Both the position numbers and the translations under genes were made by a program. The notes under the pieces were generated by a model. The model was not told the origin of the DNA. It searched no databases and was given only the letters and a program-made list of their open reading frames with translations. Shown in pieces: positions 12,290 through 17,284 of a stretch of DNA of 17,284 nt. This DNA is from JASLCR01 sp036405515 (GTDB taxonomy: Bacteria > Patescibacteriota > Saccharimonadia > Saccharimonadales > Saccharimonadaceae): contig DASWXM010000038.1 in the NCBI GenBank assembly GCA_036405515.1, positions 1-17,284 of the forward strand, given 5' to 3'. Numbering within the stretch: position 1 is the first letter of the stretch; every line of letters starts with the position of its first letter.

Positions 12290-12805
12290 ATGTCTGAATT
12301 ACCAGAGAAACAGGTAAAACGCCTGAAGAGCTTGATTCAAGATGCCGAGACGAATCTAGCAGCAGCAAAAGAACTCTTAATGAGCATCCTCGGTGATGAT
12401 GGCCAGATCGTGACACCAACAAGTTCACGCGAAGAAGTCAGCGGCAAAGTCGTCGAAGGTGTCTTTGATGGTCAAAAAATGGCTGGCCCTGATGGCAAAG
12501 AATACCCAGTACCAGCAAACTATGCCTCTAAATCAAAGCTCGTCGAAGGAGATATCCTAAAGCTGACGATTGCCGACGACGGGAGCTTTATCTATAAGCA
12601 AATTGGCCCCGTCGACCGTACCCAAATCATCGGTACGCTCGTACAGCACGACGGCGCTTACTATGTAGAAGCAAACGGACGCGAATATCGTATCTTACTC
12701 GCCAGCGTAACGTACTTCCGTATCAATGTCGGCGATCAAGTGACAATCATCGTTCCGACCGACAACCAAGATGCGACTTGGGCAGCTGTAGAAGCAGCGC
12801 TCTAG
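12290..12805 (+). CDS. Conserved-looking unknown protein, 171 aa, helix plus beta-rich domain
   Basis: The product begins with a charged helix (about 5-36, VKRLKSLIQDAETNLAAAKE). A linker follows, then a beta-strand-rich domain with the striking segment FDGQKMAGPDGKEYPVPANY and then ASKSKLVEGDILKLTI. It ends in a second strand-rich part (TQIIGTLVQHDGAYYVEANG through VTYFRINVGDQVTIIVP). The repeated GD-x-hydrophobic turns suggest small beta-barrel domains, possibly OB- or TRAM-like, but I cannot assign one. From memory, proteins with the GPDGK-YPVP-NYASKSKLV-GD pattern recur as unannotated genes in CPR bacteria; I could not check this. It has its own promoter just after rplJ-rplL and is followed 8 nt later by another unknown gene. 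It is probably cytoplasmic. Confidence 0.8.
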   Translation: MSELPEKQVKRLKSLIQDAETNLAAAKELLMSILGDDGQIVTPTSSREEVSGKVVEGVFDGQKMAGPDGKEYPVPANYASKSKLVEGDILKLTIADDGSFIYKQIGPVDRTQIIGTLVQHDGAYYVEANGREYRILLASVTYFRINVGDQVTIIVPTDNQDATWAAVEAAL

Positions 12806-12813
12806 GGATATTT

Positions 12814-13323
12814 ATGAGTGTTCACCCAATATCGCATAGTGCATATCGGGGAAACGAAGCAACTCGGGAGGCCTACAAGCCTAACGCAAACTCATTTCTT
12901 GTACAGGATTACGGTACAGCGAGTCCCGAATACTTAAAGATCGCCCCATACCCAAAGGGAGACCGCGAAGGCCCAAACAGCCGCTCGCTATCGATTATTA
13001 GCGATACTTTTATTGAGCTCGACCACTCCCAAGCAGAACTGGTTGGTGATAGTAGATTTATCTTTAATGCGCTCATCGCGGCACGCTACACCAGACAAAC
13101 AGCTCGTGATATCCATAATTTTGGCAATGGATTTAGAGGCAATAAAGAGATAGGTCAGTCATCAAGAGTGGCATTCAACCGTGCTATTCAGGCTCTTGAC
13201 GCATGGGCGCTTGAGGTGAGCGAAGATATACTGGTTGATAGAAGTGGCTGGGGTACCGGTTCGCATCCAAGCTTTATGATTGCCAGAGATATCGCCATTC
13301 ACGATATGAGATCATCTCGCTAG
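12814..13323 (+). CDS. Unknown protein, 169 aa
   Basis: I place the start at ATG 12814, 8 nt after the previous stop and just after AGGGATA; an upstream in-frame start at 12778 would overlap the preceding gene and lacks support. The N-terminal third is polar and probably loosely structured (MSVHPISHSAYRGNEATREA, then NSFLVQDYGTASPEYL and YPKGDREGPN). The rest looks mostly helical, with SRFIFNALIAARYTRQTARD, SSRVAFNRAIQALDAWALEV and a C-terminal HPSFMIARDIAIHDM. It has no Cys, signal peptide or membrane helix. I do not recognise a family. It forms a two-gene operon with the 171-aa protein, so the two probably act together. There is no terminator before tdk, which has a separate promoter. Confidence 0.75.
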   Translation: MSVHPISHSAYRGNEATREAYKPNANSFLVQDYGTASPEYLKIAPYPKGDREGPNSRSLSIISDTFIELDHSQAELVGDSRFIFNALIAARYTRQTARDIHNFGNGFRGNKEIGQSSRVAFNRAIQALDAWALEVSEDILVDRSGWGTGSHPSFMIARDIAIHDMRSSR

Positions 13324-13350
13324 TAGCTCGTGCATGCCATACCTTTTCTT

Positions 13351-13359
13351 TGATATACT
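13351..13359 (+). promoter_or_regulatory. Extended -10 promoter of tdk, probably leaderless
   Basis: TGATATACT (13351-13359) is an extended -10 that ends 9 nt before the tdk ATG (13369). No Shine-Dalgarno site and no good -35 are seen. Confidence 0.6.
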
Positions 13360-13368
13360 TATAGTCTA

Positions 13369-13944
13369 ATGGCGAAGATTCACTTTAAATACGGAGCAAT
13401 GAATAGCGGTAAGAGCGATACGCTCATTAAAACCGCCTACAACTACGAAGAGCGGGGACTTAAAGTGCTCGTCGTAAAGCCACGAGTTGATACAAAAGGC
13501 GACGACCATGTGACAGCCCGCGGCGGCCACAGCCGCATAGTTGATATCCTTGCTGATAATACGCTAGATCTAGCGTCTGAAGTCTTGAAGACATCAAATG
13601 TTGCGTGCGTACTTGTCGATGAATCTCAGTTTCTGACTGAAAAACAAATCAGTCAGTTATTTATCCTTGCGAAAGAACATGATATCTCAGTGATTTGCTA
13701 TGGCCTACGTGCAGATTTTCGCACTCAGGTATTTCCTGGCAGCAAGCGTCTGCTGGAAGTGGCTGATAATATTGAGAAGCTCCCAACTATGTGTTTCTGC
13801 GGTTCACAAGCAGAGTTCAACACTCGTAAAGTAAACGGCAAATACGTATTTGAGGGAGATCAAGTAGCGATAGATGGCGAGGACAAGGTAGAATACGATT
13901 CGCTTTGCGGACGATGCTATATGCGTGAAGGTGGACAAATATAG
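13369..13944 (+). CDS. tdk: Thymidine kinase, type II (TK1-like)
   Basis: Tdk phosphorylates thymidine or deoxyuridine to dTMP or dUMP, the salvage route that bypasses ThyA. The 191-aa protein has the P-loop GAMNSGKSDTLI (about residues 9-20), NYEERGLKVLVVKP, a Walker B-like VLVDESQFL, YGLRADFRTQVFPGSKRLLE and the lasso/zinc region with MCFCGSQAEFNTR and SLCGRCY. The four Cys of the structural zinc site are present, as in TK1-type enzymes. Length and motif order are normal. It is probably leaderless. The last codons carry the promoter for the membrane protein downstream. With ThyA, Dcd, Tmk and DHFR in the same window, the cell has both salvage and dUMP-methylation routes to dTTP. Confidence 0.96.
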   Translation: MAKIHFKYGAMNSGKSDTLIKTAYNYEERGLKVLVVKPRVDTKGDDHVTARGGHSRIVDILADNTLDLASEVLKTSNVACVLVDESQFLTEKQISQLFILAKEHDISVICYGLRADFRTQVFPGSKRLLEVADNIEKLPTMCFCGSQAEFNTRKVNGKYVFEGDQVAIDGEDKVEYDSLCGRCYMREGGQI

Positions 13945-13960
13945 TAAACTCGCGTTTAAT
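13932..13960 (+). promoter_or_regulatory. Promoter inside the 3' end of tdk
   Basis: TGGACA (13932-13937, one mismatch from consensus), a 17-bp spacer and TTTAAT (13955-13960) end 6 nt before ATG 13967. The -35 lies in the final tdk codons. Confidence 0.55.
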
Positions 13961-13966
13961 AACGCT

Positions 13967-14458
13967 ATGAGCAAAACCCCAACAACTCGCCAACAATCCA
14001 CCAACCCAGATCCAAATATGGCTGAACTTCTACGCACAGCCACCTACTTTAGCTTATTTGTGATGATTATTCTCATGCCACTCTGGTTCGCCTTCGGCAG
14101 GGCGCTCTTTGAGGTAGGGGGTTGGGGTATATTCATGACCTTGCCTTTAGCCGTGATACTTGTATTTCCGTATCATATACTCATTGCGATTCTTGCGTTC
14201 TTGGGCAAGAAGAGAAATCTATCAGGGCGCTCGCTTACATTAATTTTAAGCTATTATCTCTTTGCCGCGATGGCGCAGCTTTCATTTGTTGACGGGGGTG
14301 ATACTACTGAGAGCGTCGGGTCGGTATTCACTTTTAGTGGTATGCCTGAAGTGCTCAATACTTTTATTTTTATCGTCTCGCTCTTCGGTGGTATCGCTGC
14401 AATGATAGGCATCATAGTCTCTCTCAGTAAAGACATCGCTCGTCGTAAGCATAGATAA
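13967..14458 (+). CDS. Four-helix integral membrane protein, unknown function, 163 aa
   Basis: I choose ATG 13967 over an upstream in-frame GTG at 13925 that would overlap tdk, because a promoter (TGGACA, 17 bp, TTTAAT) ends 6 nt before it. Residues 1-20 are polar (TPTTRQQSTNPDPN). Four hydrophobic helices follow at about 25-44, 53-78, 88-107 and 132-153. Positive residues lie at KKR (81-83) between helices 2 and 3 and at the end (RRKHR), placing both termini in the cytoplasm by the positive-inside rule. The loop between helices 3 and 4 is acidic and Thr/Ser-rich (VDGGDTTESVGS) and would face outside. There are no catalytic motifs and I do not recognise the family. No terminator follows; the foreign-looking gene begins about 70 nt later with its own promoter. 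Confidence 0.78.
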   Translation: MSKTPTTRQQSTNPDPNMAELLRTATYFSLFVMIILMPLWFAFGRALFEVGGWGIFMTLPLAVILVFPYHILIAILAFLGKKRNLSGRSLTLILSYYLFAAMAQLSFVDGGDTTESVGSVFTFSGMPEVLNTFIFIVSLFGGIAAMIGIIVSLSKDIARRKHR

Positions 14459-14465
14459 CTTACTA

Positions 14466-14494
14466 TTTACATTTTGACTTATCTGTGATATAAT
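14466..14494 (+). promoter_or_regulatory. Strong promoter of the GC-rich interrupted gene
   Basis: TTTACA (14466-14471), a 17-bp spacer and an extended -10 TGATATAAT (14486-14494). The promoter is AT-rich like the host, while the transcript turns GC-rich about 10 nt downstream. GAGAGGAA (14515-14522) is a good Shine-Dalgarno site for ATG 14528. Confidence 0.75.
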
Positions 14495-14527
14495 ATACGC
14501 ATTCCGTCCACCCTGAGAGGAACGCAC

Positions 14528-15145
14528 ATGATCATCCGCAACCGCAAGTCGCAGTACGAGCGCACGCTCGACTCCCTTTAGAGGCAGGCCGAGGACATCG
14601 CCGCTTCGTTCGGCTGGAACCCGCGCGCAAGCTGGGTCCAAGAGTTCAAGCGTCAGCTCCCCCTGATGCTCTCGTACTTTGAGAACTGGCCTGCATCACT
14701 CAATGCACCCCACCAGATGACCTACATGGTCTATCGGTGGCTCGATCCGGAAAGGTACATGACCAACCTCGAGACCCCGCTCATCACGGCCCGGTACAGC
14801 AATAGCACCGAGCCGAATCCGCTCGAGGTCTTCCACCGAGTCATGTTGTGTCGGCTCGATCAGCAGGACATCGTGCGCATCATCATCGGCAGCCACCAGG
14901 TGTCGGTCATCGGCAGTCATGACTCGACCATGGTCGAGTTCGACGGCTACGGACGCAAGATGCACCACAGCGACCCCTTCCGCGCCCGCAACGCACAACA
15001 GCTCGTCGAGGAGCTGCTCGGGGTGGAGCTGGAGGTCAGCGCAATCGCGCTGCCGGACATGCAGCACTGGTACCAAGAGCTCATTCTGGAGCGGGATGAG
15101 TGCGGCACATGGCAACAGAAGGAAGGCCAGACGGTCAGGGCGTAA
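14528..15145 (+). pseudogene. GC-rich foreign-looking gene interrupted by an in-frame TAG
   Basis: A strong promoter and GAGAGGAA lead to ATG 14528. The frame reads 17 codons (MIIRNRKSQYERTLDSL) to TAG at 14579-14581. It then continues open in the same frame, with the same G/C-ending codons, to TAA at 15143-15145. Read through, it would give about 205 residues: RQAEDIAASFGWNPRASWVQ, then a region with NWPASLNAPHQMTYMVYRWL, VMLCRLDQQDIVRIIIGSHQ, MVEFDGYGRKMHH and ELLGVELEVSAIALPDMQHW. It looks soluble and no family is recognised. One 60-base stretch (14821-14880) has 35 G/C against 26-29 in flanking samples. TAG is an ordinary stop for at least nine other genes here, so a nonsense mutation (CAG to TAG), read-through, or an assembly error are the options. 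An internal ATG (14666) lacks a Shine-Dalgarno site. Confidence 0.7.
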
Positions 15146-15174
15146 GCACTGGCTAGCAAGTGCAGGACGGAATT

Positions 15175-15202
15175 CCCGGTCATCAGCAGATGGCCGGGTT
15201 TT
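15175..15202 (+). terminator. GC-rich terminator after the interrupted gene
   Basis: CCCGGTCAT (15175-15183) and ATGGCCGGG (15190-15198) form a 9-bp stem (one G-U pair) with a CAGCAG loop, followed by TTTT (15199-15202). Flanking GGAA/TTCC can extend it across a small internal loop. Its GC-rich stem differs from the AT-based stems of the three host terminators. Confidence 0.75.
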
Positions 15203-15223
15203 CCATTCCAAGAGAGATATCGC

Positions 15224-15252
15224 GCGACTTATTATCAGTTTTGCCGTACAAT
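15224..15252 (+). promoter_or_regulatory. Promoter of dnaX-dnaB, probably leaderless
   Basis: TACAAT (15247-15252) ends 7 nt before the dnaX ATG (15260), with no Shine-Dalgarno site. A weak -35 (GCGACT, 15224-15229) is at 17 bp. The start point should coincide with the A of ATG. Confidence 0.55.
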
Positions 15253-15259
15253 AGAGGCA

Positions 15260-16741
15260 ATGGGGAAGGCGTTATACCGCAAGTATCGATCGCGGAAATT
15301 ATCTGAAATTGTCGGACAGGAGCATGTCACGACACTGCTCGAAAATGCTTTAAAATCCGGCCGTGTTGCACATGCGTATTTATTTACGGGACCGCGAGGT
15401 GTAGGCAAGACTTCTATCGCACGTATTCTTGCGCATGAAATCAACGAACTACCATACTCCGACGAATCAACTCATCTCGACATCATCGAGATCGATGCAG
15501 CCAGCAACAACGGTGTTGACGACATCCGCGACCTACGCGAGCGCGTTAATTTAGCGCCGACCAGTGCCAAGAAAAAAATATATATCATCGACGAGGTACA
15601 CATGCTCTCAAAAGCTGCATTTAATGCACTTTTAAAGACGCTCGAGGAACCACCAGAGCATGTCGTCTTTATTCTCGCAACAACGGACTTAGACAAGTTA
15701 CCCGAAACTATCGTTAGTCGCACACAGCGTCACACTTTTCGTCGGGCGACCAAAGAGCATATTGTTGAAAACCTTACGCGAATCGCAAAGCAAGAAAAAA
15801 TTGCTATTGAGAAGGAAGCACTTGAACTCATCGCCGAGCATGCCGATGGCAGTTTCCGTGACAGCGTCAGCCTTTTTGACCAGCTAGCAAATGTCGCAAG
15901 CGGCGAGAAAATAACTGCTGATATGATCGAAAAAAGTCTTGGGCTTGCACCACGACAGGCAATCATACAGCTTGTAGATGCAACCACACACAAGAACTTC
16001 CCAGCGCTTCTCGAGCAACTTAAATCCCTAGAAGCGAACGGTGTCCAGGCGTCAATCATCGCCCGTCAGCTTATAGGTCATATTCTCGCTCATTCACACG
16101 AGACACCTCAGCTTTTGACATTGGTTGACCAACTACTTAACGTAGGACAGTCAAGCATGCCAAGTGCAGCGCTTCTGGCATGCCTGGGTGCCTATGCAGC
16201 GCCGAGCAAATCAGTACCAAGCATTGCCACACAGCCCGCGCCAACTGTCCTCAAAGAGCTTGAGATAAAAGCAACTGAGCTGCATCCAAAAGACGATATC
16301 ATCACAAAGCAGTCCAGCTCAGCAACCACACCAACATCAAAACCTACAGCTCCAGCAAAAGCCAACAAGGAAGCGATACAAGCAGAGAAGCAGCCAGCAG
16401 CAACGCCAAAAGCACCGCCAGCTACCAGCGAATCGCTCGTCGATTGGCAACAACTTGTTGAATCTTCAAAACAGGCCAGTATCGGTCTTTCAAGCGTGCT
16501 AGCTAAGTGTGGCAGCACCTCGAGTGACGGTGTTATCACTATCTACACTCGCACTGAGTTCTTCAAGAAAAAGCTCATGGCATCAAGCTATCAGCAAATA
16601 CTTCACACGCTCCTCACAGAGCAGTCAGGTTACGAGTGGGAAATCGAGTTTGTCCCAGGCATGCCACCATCGAGCAATAGCGAGATTTCTGCAGTAGCTG
16701 CTATTATGGGAGGTGGAGAAGAAGTGGAGTTAAGCGAGTAG
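15260..16741 (+). CDS. dnaX: DNA polymerase III subunit gamma/tau
   Basis: DnaX is the ATPase motor of the clamp loader that places the beta clamp on primed DNA. The 493-aa protein has the AAA+ core: YRKYRSRKLSEIVGQEHV, Walker A GPRGVGKT (44-51), EIDAASNNGVDDIRDLRE, Walker B IIDEVHML (109-116), sensor 1 ATTD (140-143), and SRTQRHTF with the arginine finger (Arg154). HADGSFRDSVSLFDQLA marks the lid. Residues about 310-390 are an Ala/Pro/Thr/Lys-rich linker, and a C-terminal domain of about 100 residues follows. The four-Cys zinc module that usually follows Walker A is absent; the segment EINELPYSDESTHLDII contains no Cys. ATG 15260 is 7 nt from its -10 box. dnaB begins 3 nt after the stop, so the two replication genes are co-transcribed. 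Confidence 0.96.
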   Translation: MGKALYRKYRSRKLSEIVGQEHVTTLLENALKSGRVAHAYLFTGPRGVGKTSIARILAHEINELPYSDESTHLDIIEIDAASNNGVDDIRDLRERVNLAPTSAKKKIYIIDEVHMLSKAAFNALLKTLEEPPEHVVFILATTDLDKLPETIVSRTQRHTFRRATKEHIVENLTRIAKQEKIAIEKEALELIAEHADGSFRDSVSLFDQLANVASGEKITADMIEKSLGLAPRQAIIQLVDATTHKNFPALLEQLKSLEANGVQASIIARQLIGHILAHSHETPQLLTLVDQLLNVGQSSMPSAALLACLGAYAAPSKSVPSIATQPAPTVLKELEIKATELHPKDDIITKQSSSATTPTSKPTAPAKANKEAIQAEKQPAATPKAPPATSESLVDWQQLVESSKQASIGLSSVLAKCGSTSSDGVITIYTRTEFFKKKLMASSYQQILHTLLTEQSGYEWEIEFVPGMPPSSNSEISAVAAIMGGGEEVELSE

Positions 16742-16744
16742 CCT

Positions 16745-17284
16745 ATGGCTGACAAGAATATACAGGCTGGAAAAGTCCCGCCGCAAAATATTGATGCTGA
16801 AAAAAGCCTGCTTGGGGCTGTATTGATTGACGACGAGGTACTTGCCGATATAACAGAGCACGTCAAATCGGCTGATTTCTATGATAAAACTCATGGCATC
16901 ATCTACGGCGCAATGATGCGTCTTTACGAAAAACACCGACCCGTTGATTTATTGACACTTACCGACGAATTAAAGCGCAAAAAGGAGCTAGAGGTAATAG
17001 GTGGCTCTGCGTATCTTACAGAACTAACTACCTATGTACCCACCTCGGCACACGCAGAGAGCTACGCAGAAATTGTAGCGCAAAAAGCCGTGCGCCGTCG
17101 ACTTATTAAAGCAAGCGGTGATATCTCTGAGCTTGGATTCGATGAAGATACAACCACCCAGGAATTGCTTGAAAAAGCCGAGGCAGAACTCTTTAGTGTG
17201 TCGGATCAGTCCCTCAAGCAAGATGTAGCCTCACTTGAGAGTATCCTGACCGAAAGTTTTGACCGGCTCGAAGAGCTCCACAAG
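16745..17284 (+). CDS. dnaB: Replicative DNA helicase DnaB, N-terminal part (cut by window edge)
   Basis: DnaB is the hexameric helicase that unwinds DNA at the replication fork. The frame opens at ATG 16745, 3 nt after dnaX, and stays open for all 180 codons to the window end, so the gene continues to the right. The N-terminal domain matches the family: PPQNIDAEKSLLGAVLIDDE, ADFYDKTHGIIYGAMMRLY, RPVDLLTLTDELK, GGSAYLTELTTYVPTSAHAE and YAEIVAQKAVRRRLIKASG. The start of the linker helix follows, with QELLEKAEAELFSVSD. The RecA-like ATPase domain lies beyond the window. The start is probably coupled to dnaX translation. Confidence 0.95.
   Translation, partial: MADKNIQAGKVPPQNIDAEKSLLGAVLIDDEVLADITEHVKSADFYDKTHGIIYGAMMRLYEKHRPVDLLTLTDELKRKKELEVIGGSAYLTELTTYVPTSAHAESYAEIVAQKAVRRRLIKASGDISELGFDEDTTTQELLEKAEAELFSVSDQSLKQDVASLESILTESFDRLEELHK

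Noticed and set aside
13925..13966. GTG 13925 as the start of the membrane protein
   Set aside because: It would overlap tdk and has no Shine-Dalgarno site; a promoter ends 6 nt before ATG 13967.
14474..14494. TTGACT (14474) paired with TATAAT (14489) as a promoter
   Set aside because: The spacing is only 9 bp; TTTACA at 14466 gives the correct 17 bp.
14528..14581. Amber reassignment as an explanation for the in-frame TAG
   Set aside because: TAG is the genuine stop of the kinase, secE, nusG, rplK, thyA, the 12290 and 12814 genes, tdk and dnaX, so it cannot be a general sense codon here. Site-specific read-through remains possible.
15130..15205. Vector or synthetic contamination, suggested by GAATTC and GCTAGC near the end of the GC-rich gene
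   Set aside because: Such six-base sites are expected by chance, and no other vector-like sequence is visible.
14696..15211. 171-aa minus-strand ORF opposite the interrupted GC-rich gene
   Set aside because: Long antisense frames are expected opposite GC-rich codons; the composition (Asp/His/Val/Leu-rich, no structure) looks like a shadow, and there is no promoter or Shine-Dalgarno site on that strand.
1..17284. CRISPR arrays, tRNA or rRNA genes, insertion sequences and attachment sites
   Set aside because: I looked for evenly spaced direct repeats, cloverleaf ends, transposase motifs and flanking duplications and saw none; the GC-rich cassette has no obvious target-site repeats at its edges.

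Overview
The window looks like chromosomal DNA of a small-genome bacterium of the Patescibacteria/CPR radiation, most likely a Saccharibacteria (TM7) relative. This is inference from gene order, compact spacing, small unfamiliar proteins and family resemblance; no database was searched. It uses the standard code: TAG, TAA and TGA all end genes, and TAG ends at least nine. Base composition is near 45% GC except for one clearly foreign block at about 14505-15205.

Layout. 1-1061: 3' part of a PAS histidine kinase. 1067-2486: secE-nusG plus two small unknown genes, the second overlapping the first by ATGA. 2478-3050: rplK with its own promoter and a terminator shared with the convergent otsAB. 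3042-5312 (minus): fused trehalose-6-phosphate synthase/phosphatase. 5352-6456: rplA behind a probable L1-binding leader, with its terminator. 6483-8488: HAD-like protein, thyA and a tiny basic ORF. 8485-10348: dihydrofolate reductase (minus), divergent from dcd-tmk. 10338-10931 (minus): unknown protein. 10980-12163: L10 leader, rplJ, rplL and terminator. 12212-13323: two unknown genes. 13351-14458: thymidine kinase and a four-helix membrane protein. 14466-15202: a GC-rich gene interrupted by an in-frame TAG. 15247-17284: dnaX and the start of dnaB.

How the genes work together. The ribosomal stalk and L1/L11 genes, normally contiguous with secE-nusG, are dispersed here into separately promoted units. 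Between them sits a nearly complete dTMP supply set: dCTP deaminase, thymidylate synthase, dihydrofolate reductase, dTMP kinase and thymidine kinase, with a HAD-like protein next to thyA. The replication genes dnaX-dnaB follow, so translation and DNA-precursor/replication functions are interleaved.

The strongest regulatory signal is a split in start-site architecture. Translation genes (secE, rplK, rplA, rplJ, rplL) have leaders with Shine-Dalgarno sites. Many of the others (otsAB, the dihydrofolate reductase gene, dcd, the unknown minus gene at 10931, tdk, the membrane protein, dnaX and probably the HAD gene) have a -10 box only 6-11 nt before the start codon and no Shine-Dalgarno site, as expected for leaderless mRNAs.
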